Source of the DNA: DATBSK01 sp964501785
GTDB taxonomy: Bacteria; Actinomycetota; Acidimicrobiia; IMCC26256; PALSA-555
Assembly: GCA_964501785.1 (NCBI GenBank)
Contig: CAZCUD010000003.1
Span: forward strand, 62,001-126,000
DNA: 64,000 nt
Direction of reading: 5' to 3'
In this document: one piece after another, positions 25,425-33,272 of the stretch
How positions within the stretch are numbered: position 1 is the stretch's first letter
Layout: every line of letters starts with the position of its first letter
Translations under genes and position numbers: made by a program
Notes under the pieces: model-generated
The model's database searches: none
What the model was told of the DNA's origin: nothing
Seen by the model: only the letters and a program-made list of their open reading frames with translations

Positions 25425-26771
25425 TCAGTCGTCGGCACGCTCGACGACGCTCCCACCGCTCGACTTCGCCCGGAGCAGCGCGCGATCGGCGCGGTCGAGC
25501 ACGACCTCACCGATCTCTCCCGAGGTGTGCGCGACCCCGATGCTGATGTCGACGCGTGTGATCGATCCCGCGACCCGGAACGGCTTGGACACCTCGGCGC
25601 GGATCCGCTCCGCCAGCTCGAGCGCCCGTTCCTCGCTCATGCCCAGGCACAGCACCGCGAACTCGTCGCCACCCAGGCGGGCGACGACGTCGCCGGCGCG
25701 CACGCAGGCTTTGACCCGTCCCGCGACCGCGCGGAGCAGCTCGTCGCCGGCCGCGTGACCGAGGCCGTCGTTGACCGGCTTGAAGCCGTCGAGATCGCAG
25801 TAGAGCACCGCGCCGTTCCGGTCGCCGTCGCGCAGCGCGTCGAAGAAGGCCTTGCGGTTCGCGAGGCCGGTCAAGGGGTCTCGCAAGGCCGCGTCCTGGA
25901 GCTGGATGCGCTGGCGCGTCCAGCGCATGATGAGCTCGGTGTAGTCCTGCGCGACGCGCATGCCGAGCGCGTGCACCTCGGGGACCGGGCCCCCCGATGC
26001 GAGCCACACGGTCACCAGCGCGCAGACCCGCGAGTCGTCGTCGCGCACGGGCTCGATCCAGTACGCGCCGAGCCCGAGCTCACGAGCCGCGGCGCGCCGG
26101 ATGGGGTCGAGCTGCTCGAGGTCGAGTCGGCGCACACCGGGGCCTCCGCGCCAGCAGCGACCCCACGGCGTGTCCATGTCGCCGTCGGCGCCCACGAGGC
26201 TGCGGGGCAGGTCGGTGCTGACCGCGTGGAAGCCGGTCTCGTCACGCCAGCTGATGGCGACGCGCGACCCGTGCCGGCGCCAGTTGACCGCGTCGCACAC
26301 CGGTCGCAGCGTGTCCGCGGTCGAGGTGTGGCGCAGGAGGCCGTCGAGGACGCTCGGCGCCGCGCTCTCGTCCGGGCGCCCGTACAGCGCCAGCAGCGGC
26401 TCGCCGTCGAGCTCGAACGGGGCGCCCGACACGTCGAAGCGCTCGTAGGAGCCGTCCGCCATCTCGACCCGATAGGTCGTGATCCCCGGCTGCTCGCCGC
26501 CGGTCGTGTAGATCTCGAGGTCGAAGAGCGCGCGCTCCAGGTCTTCGGGGTGGATCAGGTCGACGATCGGGCGCCCCTTGATCGCGTCGATCGGCCACCC
26601 CGTGCGCTGGGTGATCGCGTCGTTGACGTAGCGCACGGTGGTGTCGCGGTCGACGACCAGGAAGACGTCGGGCGAGCTCTCGACCAGCGCCGTGCCGATC
26701 CTCGGATCGACGCGCCCGCCCGCCGGATCTCCGCCGTCGGTCGGTCCTGTGACCTCGCGCGCGCCGCCCAC
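25425..26771 (-). CDS. PAS-GGDEF diguanylate cyclase
   Basis: About 448 residues from GTG 26771; an ATG at 26852 is in frame but would overlap the start of the divergent gene at 26851. A PAS domain comes first (PDVFLVVDRDTTVRYVND, RTGWPIDAIKGRPIVDLIHP), then a GAF-like middle section (about residues 145-285), then a GGDEF domain with DPLTGLANRKAFFDAL, YCDLDGFKPVND and the intact GGDEF active site preceded by the RAGD inhibitory site. It should make cyclic di-GMP with product feedback. No membrane segment is seen, so sensing is probably cytoplasmic. Confidence 0.9.
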   Translation of the reverse strand: MGGAREVTGPTDGGDPAGGRVDPRIGTALVESSPDVFLVVDRDTTVRYVNDAITQRTGWPIDAIKGRPIVDLIHPEDLERALFDLEIYTTGGEQPGITTYRVEMADGSYERFDVSGAPFELDGEPLLALYGRPDESAAPSVLDGLLRHTSTADTLRPVCDAVNWRRHGSRVAISWRDETGFHAVSTDLPRSLVGADGDMDTPWGRCWRGGPGVRRLDLEQLDPIRRAAARELGLGAYWIEPVRDDDSRVCALVTVWLASGGPVPEVHALGMRVAQDYTELIMRWTRQRIQLQDAALRDPLTGLANRKAFFDALRDGDRNGAVLYCDLDGFKPVNDGLGHAAGDELLRAVAGRVKACVRAGDVVARLGGDEFAVLCLGMSEERALELAERIRAEVSKPFRVAGSITRVDISIGVAHTSGEIGEVVLDRADRALLRAKSSGGSVVERADD

Positions 26772-26850
26772 GGCGCACCATCCTTGCCGCGACGCGCGCT
26801 CGGCGGGGCGCCGCCGACCGATCGAGACTTCCGGTCTATCGTCGGCGCCC

Positions 26851-27585
26851 ATGCTGGGCAGGCGTCCTCGACTGGGTCGTGGGGCGGGGGTGGGAGTGGC
26901 CGCGCTGGTCGCGCTGGTCGCCGGCCTCGTGCCGGTGGCGCCGGCCGCGGCCGCGCCTCCCGACGACGCCGAGCGCCTGCTCGCGGTCGTGAACGCGACC
27001 GGCGGGACGCTGCGCGAAGCCGGCGACGGTCACCGCCTGGTGCTCGACGGCGTCGCGCCCCGGGCGGTGTGGTTCAGCGACCGACCGGCGCGGGGTGTGG
27101 GATCGCTCACGATGGACGAGCTGGTCGAGTCCTTCTTCGGGAGCAGCGCCTCGCCCAACGCCGCGTTGGAGGTGTTCGACGGACCCGGCGCGGGCGAGAT
27201 CGTCGTGGTCGAGCTCAGCAACCCGCGTGTCCGCCGTGGCGGTGACCGCCTCGTGGTCGACGCGCGGATCCTGCGCGCTGGTGACGGCACCGAAGGCGCG
27301 TCCCGCGAGGTGCCGCCGCGCTTCGGTGCCGCGGCGCTCTACCTCGACGACGCGGTCTGCTCGACGGACGGGGGCGACGCCGGGTGCCTGTTCGGCAACG
27401 GCGGCGACGGCGGTGCGGGAGGCGACGCCGGCACAGGGGGCAGGGGCGGCGACGGCACTCCGAGCACCGCCGCTCCCACCACGACCAGCACCGGTGGCGA
27501 CGGCACCGGCGCGAGTGGCAGTGGCGGCGCCGGCGGGGCGGGCGGGAAGGGCGGCGCGGTGGGCATCGACGGCGCGGGACCCTGA
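26851..27585 (+). CDS. secreted glycine-rich protein, unknown function
   Basis: 244 residues from ATG 26851. Signal peptide ends near VPVAPAAAAP. A folded domain of about 150 residues follows (ERLLAVVNATGGTLREAGDG, APRAVWFSDRPARGVGSLTM, SPNAALEVFDGPGAGEIVVV, RGGDRLVVDARIL, RFGAAALYLDDAVC), then a tail of GGDGG/GGAGG repeats with Thr-Ser breaks. The tail looks like that of mycobacterial PGRS proteins, but there is no PE domain. It lies 17 bp upstream of the giant glycine-rich gene, so the two probably form an operon. Confidence 0.78.
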   Translation: MLGRRPRLGRGAGVGVAALVALVAGLVPVAPAAAAPPDDAERLLAVVNATGGTLREAGDGHRLVLDGVAPRAVWFSDRPARGVGSLTMDELVESFFGSSASPNAALEVFDGPGAGEIVVVELSNPRVRRGGDRLVVDARILRAGDGTEGASREVPPRFGAAALYLDDAVCSTDGGDAGCLFGNGGDGGAGGDAGTGGRGGDGTPSTAAPTTTSTGGDGTGASGSGGAGGAGGKGGAVGIDGAGP

Positions 27586-27602
27586 TCGGGTCCGGGGACG
27601 TC

Positions 27603-30600
27603 GTGGCGTCGGTCCGAGCGCGGCCGGTGCGGCGTGCGGTCTCGGGCTGCGTCCTCCTCGTCGCCGCGCTGATCCCGGTCGCCGTCGACGCACGCGACGT
27701 CGCGGCCGCCGACCCGACGTCCTGGACCTTCGGCTTCACGGGAGCGCCCCAGTCGTTCACCGTCCCCGCCGACGTCACCGAGCTCTCGCTCGTCGTCGTC
27801 GGCGCCGCGGGAGGCCCGGCCGGCGACCGCGGCGCCAACCCGGGGGCCGGCGCGACGCTCGTCGGAACGACCCCCGTCACCCCCGGGCAGGTGCTCACGG
27901 TCTGGGTGGGTGGGGCCGGCGACACCGGTGGCGCGGGCGGCTGGGGGTTCGGCTGCGGCGGCGGCGGTGGGACCGCGACCGATCCGGCGTCGTCCGCCGG
28001 CAACGGCGGTGGAGGCGCGAGTGCGGTGACGGCACAGCTCCCCGCACCGGACCCGACGTGTGGTGATCGTCCCGCGGCCGACGACGTGCTCGCGGTCGCC
28101 GGCGGTGGTGGTGGGGGTGGCGGCGACTCGCTGGAGCCCGCGCCCGTCGCCGGGAGCGCGCAGCTCGACACCGGCGGCGCGGGCGGCAACGGCGGCCCGA
28201 CCCCGACCCCGGGTGGCAGCGGCACCGGTGGCGATGCCGCAGGCGGATGTGGCGGCTGCCTGGCCGGCCACGACGGCGCATCGGGCATCGGCAACCTCGC
28301 GTCCGGCGCGGGCGGTGCGGGCGGCGGGGGTGGTTGGGCAGCCGGCGACGGCGGTGGCGGCGCACCCGGCTTCGCCGGTGGAGGTGGGGGCGGCGGGGGC
28401 CGGAGCCTCGCCGGCGCACGGCTCACCGACAGCCGGCACCTCCCGGGCTCGGGTGGCGGCGACGGTCTGGTGACCCTCGCGGCGGGCGCGAGCGCGACCT
28501 TCCCCTGCTCGGGCGCACCGGTCGACGTCGCCGCACCTCCAGGCACGGGATGGCTCTCGGTCGATGCCCATGGCGGTCACGGCGGGACGCGGGGCGAGGG
28601 ACGGGGCGCGGCGGGCGGTGCCGCCGGGTTCGTCACCGCGACGGTGCCGGTCGACGGGGGCGACGTCGTCACGGTGTTCACCGGCTGCTCGGGCTCGGGT
28701 CGCCAGGGCGGCACCGGATACGCCTACGGAGGCAACGGCGGCAACGCGCCCGACCCCACTCCCTACAGCGGGGCCGGTGGCGGCGGCGCGAGCGGCGTCG
28801 CGAGTCGCGGGCAGGTGCTCGTCCTGGCCGGTGGCGGCGGTGGTGGCGGCGGGAAGGGTGGCGGCGGCGGCATGGGCGGCAACGCCGGCGGTGCCGGTGG
28901 TGACGGCGGCAACCCGCCCGCGCCGGGCGAGCACGGCAAGCTCGAGCACGGTCATTCGGGCGGCGCGGGCGGGTGCGGCGGATGCGGGCCCCTGCCGGGC
29001 GGCGACCCGGGCGGTGCCTCGGCGCGGGCGTCCTCGGGCGGCGGCGGTGGTGGCGGCGCCGGAGGGTGGTACGGCGGCGGAGGCGGCGCGCCCGGTCGTT
29101 TCGGGACGACGCTGGTCGGCGGCGGTGGCGGTGGCGGTGGCGGCGGGCTCAGCCACGTCGCGGCGTTCGCGACCGACGTCACCTCGGGCACCAGCCCGCT
29201 CTCGGGCGACGGCGTCGTCGACCTCCTCTTCGCGTCCGATGCGCTCACCTCGGTGTCGGCGTTCGGTGGCTCTTCGCAGCAGGCGACGGTCGGCGGCCCG
29301 TTCGCCGCGCCGCTGAGCGCGCTCGTGACCGACGCCACCGGTCGACCCGTCCCCGGCGTGTCCGTGCTGTTCGCGCTCCCCGGTGGCGGCCCGTCGGGCA
29401 GGTTCCCCGGCGGTGGTGGCGGCCAGAGCGTGACGACCGGAGCGAACGGCGTGGCGACCAGCTCGCCGGTCACCGCGAACGGCCTCGCCGGCGGATGGAC
29501 CGCTCGAGCGATCGTCGCCGGCATCACCGAGCCGGCCGAGTACGCGCTGCGCAACCTCCCGATCACCACCACCACGCACGTCACCGCGTCACCCGACCCC
29601 GCGACCCCGACCGAGGACGTCGTCTTCACCGCGACCGTGACCGCGGCCACGGTGGAGGCGGGCACCCCCTTGGGAGAGGTGCAGTTCGCGGTGGACGCCG
29701 TCGACGTCGGCACGCCGGTGTCGCTCGCCGGCGGGGTAGCGGTCTCGTCGCCGGTCACCGGGCTCGCGCCCGGCGACCACGAGGTCACCGCGCGCTACCT
29801 CGGCACGCCTCAGCTCCTGCCGAGCAGCGGCGACCTGACCCTCCCGGTGGTGCTCACGCCCACCGCGACCGCGGTGACGTCGTCGGTCAACCCCTCGATC
29901 GAGACCGAGGCGATCATGTTCACTGCGACGATCAGCGTGCCGCCCGGCAACGCTCCCTACGACGGCGACGTGCAGTTCCGCATCGACGGCGCCGACTTCG
30001 GCGCGCCGGTCGCAGCCACCGGCGGCGTCGCGACCTCGGGCGCGATCGACACGCTCACCATCGCCGACTCGCCGTACGAGATCACCGCCGTGAGCGCCCC
30101 GACCGCGCAGTACGCGGGCAGCACCGGCTCGATGGTCCAGCACGTCGATCCGGACGGCACGGCCGTCGTCGTGACGGCATCGGCGAACCCCGTGCCCTAC
30201 GGCGAGCCACTCACCTTCGAAGCGACGGTCGCGCCGCGCCCGGGCGGCTCGGCGGTGCCGGCGGGTGACGTCGTCTTCACCGTCGACGCCGACACCGGCT
30301 GCACGGGCAGCCTGACGCCCGAAGCTCCGAACGCGGTGACGTCGTGCGCGCTCGGCTCACCTCCGCTGCCGCTCGCGCCCGACTCCTACGAGGTGGTGGG
30401 CGCGTACGGCGGCGACGACGAGTTCGACCCGAGCCAGGGCTCGATGCGACAGGTCGTGACCCAGGCGCACACGGCCACGGGCATCACGGCCGCACCGGCG
30501 GGAGGCGCGACCTACGGACAGGAGGTGACGTTCACGGCGTCGGTGACGCGCGCGGTCACGGGCGCCGGGACGCCGAGCGGCACCGTGCAGTTCAGCCTCG

Positions 30601-31370
30601 ACGGCGACCCGATCGGCGCGCCGGTGCCGCTGTCGGGGGGTGCGGCAACGTCGTCCGCGGTGACGCCCGAGGCCGGGGTCCACGCCGTGGTCGCGACCTA
30701 CAGCGGGGACGCGCGCTTCCACGGGTCGCGAGGTGCCACGTCGTATCGGGTTCTGCCTGCACCGACGACCGTGACCCTCACCGCGAGCCCGAACCCGTCG
30801 CCGGAGCATCGACCGGTGACGTTCGTCGTCGACGTCGCGGCGAACGTGCCGGGCGTCTCGCCCGCACCGGTGCCCACCGGCACCGTGCAGGTCCGCGTCG
30901 ACGGCGTCGACCTCGACGGTCCGGTGGCCCTCGTCGGCGGACGGGCGACCGTCGTCGCGCCGGACGGCTTCGCGGCCGGCATCCGTCACGTCGCGGCGAC
31001 GTACGTGCCGAGCGACGGGAGCTTCCTCGGCGGGCACGCGGCGATCGAGCTCGACGTGCGCGAGCCGAGCGCGACGGTCGTGGCCTCGTCGGTGCAGCCG
31101 GCGTCGGTCGGGACTCCTCTGGCGTTCCGCGCCCACGTCGGTCCGAAGGCGAGCGGGGGCACCGTGGCGTTCTCGGTCGACGGCGAGCCCGTCGCCGAGT
31201 GTCAGGCGGTGCCGGTGGTCGAGAGCGAGGCGGCCTGCTCGTACACGTTCCGCACCGCGAGCACGCACGAGGCCGCTGCCGCGTTCTCGGGAGCGCCGAC
31301 CCTCGACCCGTCCGTGGGCCGCATGGAGCAGCAGGTCGTCAGCAGCATCACGCCGACCTTCACCGGCTGA
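27603..31370 (+). CDS. large secreted glycine-rich protein with Ig-like repeats
   Basis: About 1255 residues from GTG 27603 (VASVRARPVRRAVSG), chosen because it begins a signal peptide ending near VDARDVAAADP. Two glycine-rich domains (about residues 40-300 and 300-530) start with beta-strand cores like FGFTGAPQSFTVPADVTELS and are full of GGxGGG loops. An invasin/filamin-like domain (SALVTDATGRPVPGVSVLFA) follows, then about six Ig-like repeats, each with the pattern T-xx-ASPNP...VTFTATV...G-V-QF-VDG...G-H-V-A-Y. No sortase signal or membrane anchor is seen. Probably a secreted adhesin or surface protein; the ligand is unknown. Confidence 0.82.
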   Translation: MASVRARPVRRAVSGCVLLVAALIPVAVDARDVAAADPTSWTFGFTGAPQSFTVPADVTELSLVVVGAAGGPAGDRGANPGAGATLVGTTPVTPGQVLTVWVGGAGDTGGAGGWGFGCGGGGGTATDPASSAGNGGGGASAVTAQLPAPDPTCGDRPAADDVLAVAGGGGGGGGDSLEPAPVAGSAQLDTGGAGGNGGPTPTPGGSGTGGDAAGGCGGCLAGHDGASGIGNLASGAGGAGGGGGWAAGDGGGGAPGFAGGGGGGGGRSLAGARLTDSRHLPGSGGGDGLVTLAAGASATFPCSGAPVDVAAPPGTGWLSVDAHGGHGGTRGEGRGAAGGAAGFVTATVPVDGGDVVTVFTGCSGSGRQGGTGYAYGGNGGNAPDPTPYSGAGGGGASGVASRGQVLVLAGGGGGGGGKGGGGGMGGNAGGAGGDGGNPPAPGEHGKLEHGHSGGAGGCGGCGPLPGGDPGGASARASSGGGGGGGAGGWYGGGGGAPGRFGTTLVGGGGGGGGGGLSHVAAFATDVTSGTSPLSGDGVVDLLFASDALTSVSAFGGSSQQATVGGPFAAPLSALVTDATGRPVPGVSVLFALPGGGPSGRFPGGGGGQSVTTGANGVATSSPVTANGLAGGWTARAIVAGITEPAEYALRNLPITTTTHVTASPDPATPTEDVVFTATVTAATVEAGTPLGEVQFAVDAVDVGTPVSLAGGVAVSSPVTGLAPGDHEVTARYLGTPQLLPSSGDLTLPVVLTPTATAVTSSVNPSIETEAIMFTATISVPPGNAPYDGDVQFRIDGADFGAPVAATGGVATSGAIDTLTIADSPYEITAVSAPTAQYAGSTGSMVQHVDPDGTAVVVTASANPVPYGEPLTFEATVAPRPGGSAVPAGDVVFTVDADTGCTGSLTPEAPNAVTSCALGSPPLPLAPDSYEVVGAYGGDDEFDPSQGSMRQVVTQAHTATGITAAPAGGATYGQEVTFTASVTRAVTGAGTPSGTVQFSLDGDPIGAPVPLSGGAATSSAVTPEAGVHAVVATYSGDARFHGSRGATSYRVLPAPTTVTLTASPNPSPEHRPVTFVVDVAANVPGVSPAPVPTGTVQVRVDGVDLDGPVALVGGRATVVAPDGFAAGIRHVAATYVPSDGSFLGGHAAIELDVREPSATVVASSVQPASVGTPLAFRAHVGPKASGGTVAFSVDGEPVAECQAVPVVESEAACSYTFRTASTHEAAAAFSGAPTLDPSVGRMEQQVVSSITPTFTG

Positions 31371-31418
31371 CACGCGCGATCTCTCGCCGCTCGCCGGGCC
31401 GCTCGGATCGAGCAGCGT

Positions 31419-31510
31419 TGGCGGAGGGTGTGGGATTTGAACCCACGGTGCCCATTGCTGGACACAACGGTTTTCGAGACCGCCCCGTTCGGCCGCTCCG
31501 GCAACCCTCC
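31419..31510 (-). tRNA. tRNA-Ser (anticodon CGA)
   Basis: 92 nt including an encoded CCA. On the minus strand the acceptor arm is GGAGGGT pairing with ACCCTCC, the anticodon loop is CTCGAAA giving anticodon CGA (reads UCG), the T arm has GGTTCAAATC, and the long variable arm is typical of class II tRNA-Ser. Confidence 0.96.
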
Positions 31511-31567
31511 GTCGACGATTCTACGGAACCCGCTCGCCGCCCCCCGCAGCGGATCCAACCCCTTTGG

Positions 31568-31607
31568 GTTGCGTAGCTCACCGTCGAGGAGCGGGTCGAG
31601 CAACGCA
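31568..31607. repeat. dispersed palindromic repeat, copy C
   Basis: GTTGCGTAGCTCACC (31568-31582), a 10-base spacer, then GGGTCGAGCAACGCA (31593-31607). The arms pair to form a hairpin with one mismatch and one bulge. It has the same design as copies at 1918-1956 and 5798-5886. It lies between the end of tadA and the tRNA-Ser on the same strand, where it could terminate tadA transcription. Confidence 0.75.
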
Positions 31608-31618
31608 CGTCCGCCGGA

Positions 31619-32104
31619 TCAGGGGCTTCGCCGCGCCGCGAAGAACTCCTCGAGCACGGCCGCGCACTCGTCGGCGCGCACGCCGTCGACCACCGGGAAC
31701 TCGTGGTTGAGGCGGGGGTCGCTTCCGAGGTTGTAGAGCGTGCCGAGGGCGCCGGCCTTGGGATCGTGTGCGCCGAACGCGACCGCGCCGATGCGGGCGT
31801 TCACCGCGGCTCCGGCGCACATCGCGCAGGGCTCCAGCGTGACGACGAGGAGGTGGTCGTCGAGCCGCCAACTTCCCACGGCCGCCGCGGCATCCCGCAG
31901 CGCAAGCACCTCGGCATGCGCCGTCGGGTCGGCCGACGCCTCGCGCTCGTTGTGGCGCCGCGCGACGACGGCACCGTCGGACCGACGGGCCACGACCGCG
32001 CCGATCGGCACGTCGTCGTGCGAGGGGGCCGCACGCGCCTCCTCGAGCGCGACCGCCATCAGACGGTCGAGCAGCGCCGGGTCAGTCGGCGACGCCGGAC
32101 TCAC
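31619..32104 (-). CDS. tadA: tRNA adenosine(34) deaminase TadA
   Basis: About 161 residues from GTG 32104; ATG 32059 is a shorter alternative that avoids overlap with the upstream gene. Deaminase zinc motifs: HAE in DPTAHAEVLALRDAA and PCAMC in TLEPCAMCAGAAVNARIG. VPIGAVVARRSDGAVVARRHNERE and NHEFPVVDGVRADECAAVLEEFF are also typical. It converts A34 to inosine in tRNA-Arg(ACG). The gene overlaps the end of the PPOX gene by 23 bp if the GTG is used. Confidence 0.92.
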   Translation of the reverse strand: MSPASPTDPALLDRLMAVALEEARAAPSHDDVPIGAVVARRSDGAVVARRHNEREASADPTAHAEVLALRDAAAAVGSWRLDDHLLVVTLEPCAMCAGAAVNARIGAVAFGAHDPKAGALGTLYNLGSDPRLNHEFPVVDGVRADECAAVLEEFFAARRSP

Positions 32105-32507
32105 CGAACACGTTCGTCGGGGTGAGCCGCACGAGCAGCTCACCGGGGACGCCGTTGCGCCTGCCGTACTCCTCGGCCCGGTCGGGACCCATGTAGCGGC
32201 CGGCGATCGCCGTCGCCCACCGCACGAGCTCCGCGGGGTCATCGTCGAGCGACACGGTCCCCTCCACCACGACGAACGCGAACGGCGGCGTGTCGTCGTC
32301 GACGCAGATCGCCGCCCGCGGGTCGCGCGCGAGGTTGCGGCCCTTCACCGTCGCTTCGCCGGTGTTGAACACGAGGTCGTCGCCGTCGAGCACGAACCAG
32401 ATCGGGGCGAGGTGCGGGCGCCCGTCGGTCCGCGTCGTCGCGAGCTTCCCGGTGCGCGTGCCGTGGGCGAGGAACCCACGGATCTCGTCGGGCGTCATCC
32501 GAGGCAT
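32082..32507 (-). CDS. PPOX-class (F420-dependent type) oxidoreductase
   Basis: 141 residues from ATG 32507. A split-barrel FMN/F420 protein: TGKLATTRTDGRPHLAPIWF, DDLVFNTGEATVKGRNLARD, PRAAICVDDDTPPFAFVVVE and RYMGPDRAEEYGRRN. These features are common in the mycobacterial F420-dependent PPOX families, but the cofactor cannot be proven from sequence alone. Overlaps tadA downstream; a tRNA-Ser gene lies 41 bp upstream on the same strand. Confidence 0.85.
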   Translation of the reverse strand: MPRMTPDEIRGFLAHGTRTGKLATTRTDGRPHLAPIWFVLDGDDLVFNTGEATVKGRNLARDPRAAICVDDDTPPFAFVVVEGTVSLDDDPAELVRWATAIAGRYMGPDRAEEYGRRNGVPGELLVRLTPTNVFGESGVAD

Positions 32508-32548
32508 GGAAGCCAGTCTGACGGGCGTCGGTGCGACCGACGCGGCGA

Positions 32549-32636
32549 TGGCGGAGGGAGTGGGATTCGAACCCACGGTGAGTTGCCCCACACACGCTTT
32601 CCAAGCGTGCCGATTCGGCCGCTCTCGCATCCCTCC
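32549..32636 (-). tRNA. tRNA-Ser (anticodon GGA)
   Basis: 88 nt including an encoded CCA. The acceptor arm is GGAGGGA pairing with TCCCTCC, the anticodon loop is CTTGGAAAG giving GGA (reads UCC/UCU), the T-arm is GGTTCGAATCC, and a long variable arm is present. It closely resembles the tRNA-Ser(CGA) at 31419 in acceptor and T arms. Confidence 0.96.
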
Positions 32637-32700
32637 CGGAGCCCGTGATGGTACCGGCGGACCTCGCGTGCGCCGCAGGTCGTGCGACCTCCTACGATGG

Positions 32701-32934
32701 CCGACGCGGACCGTGCTAGGCGGGGAGCTCGTGGTGCCCTGTACCCCCAATCCACGTTCGGGGGGCTGAACTCCCGCCCGAGGCCCGGGCCGCCGCCCAA
32801 CCGGCCCCGTGCGTGATGCCGACGGTCGGGTCCTGCGCAACGGAGTCCCGCGAACCGAGTCAGGTCCGGAAGGAAGCAGCTCTCAGCGGACCACCCCGTG
32901 TGCCGCAGGCACGCCTGACCCGAGTCGCGTCGGG
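32701..32934 (+). ncRNA. ffs: signal recognition particle RNA (large actinobacterial type)
   Basis: The universal Ffh-binding domain is visible as GTCAGGTCCGGAAGGAAGC (near 32860). The 5' part begins CCGTGCTAGGCGGGGAG and GGTGCCCTGTACCC, as in other actinobacterial SRP RNAs, and the 3' part includes GTGTGCCGCAGGC. The ends are set by pairing of CCGACGCG (32701-32708) with CGCGTCGG (32926-32933). The RNA forms the particle with Ffh for cotranslational membrane targeting. Open frames across it are not genes. Confidence 0.9.
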
Positions 32935-33272
32935 ATCCCGGCGGGCGGCGAGCCGGTGGTCGACGGTGGGTGCACGGTCCGCACTTCGCGTGTTCCTCCA
33001 CCGGTGTTGTGCTCGGGCCGGTGGGGGACCGTCGGTGGCTTCGGACATCACTTCGGGCGCCGCTGCTGCGCAGCGCCGGCCCTCAGCGAACTTGCCCTTC
33101 GCCGGCCCCCCACCGGCCCGACCACCGGCCCGACCACCGGCCACGTTGGCAACGGACTTCATTCGGTGCTGCTCCGGGCCGCGTCGGCACGGCCCGCCCC
33201 TGCTGCGGATGCCGGTGTTGAAGGACGCCCCTCGTTCGGGGCGAGCGTCGGTGGTCGGTACAGTCGGCGGCG
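32935..33272. other. non-coding gap between SRP RNA and dnaX
   Basis: No convincing gene. It holds three copies of a 12-base tandem repeat (CCACCGGCCCGA, from 33110), a hairpin CGCCCC-TCGTTC-GGGGCG at 33226-33243, and a possible -10 TACAGT at 33259-33264 just before the dnaX start. The hairpin could be a terminator or leader structure. Reading frames through here lack any recognisable protein pattern. Confidence 0.5.

Noticed and set aside
26772..26852. ATG 26852 as start of the GGDEF gene
   Set aside because: It would overlap the divergent gene start and its ribosome site, and the added text is Arg-rich with no domain.
27339..29579. 746-codon minus-strand frame opposite the glycine-rich gene
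   Set aside because: GC-rich antisense of GG repeats gives Ala/Arg/Thr-rich text with no domain; the plus-strand frame has signal peptide and Ig repeats.
33110..33145. Replication origin iterons
   Set aside because: No dnaA, DnaA boxes or AT-rich region; dnaX position does not mark an origin.
32701..33272. Several open frames over the SRP RNA and following gap
   Set aside because: The RNA signature is conserved and the frames show no protein pattern.
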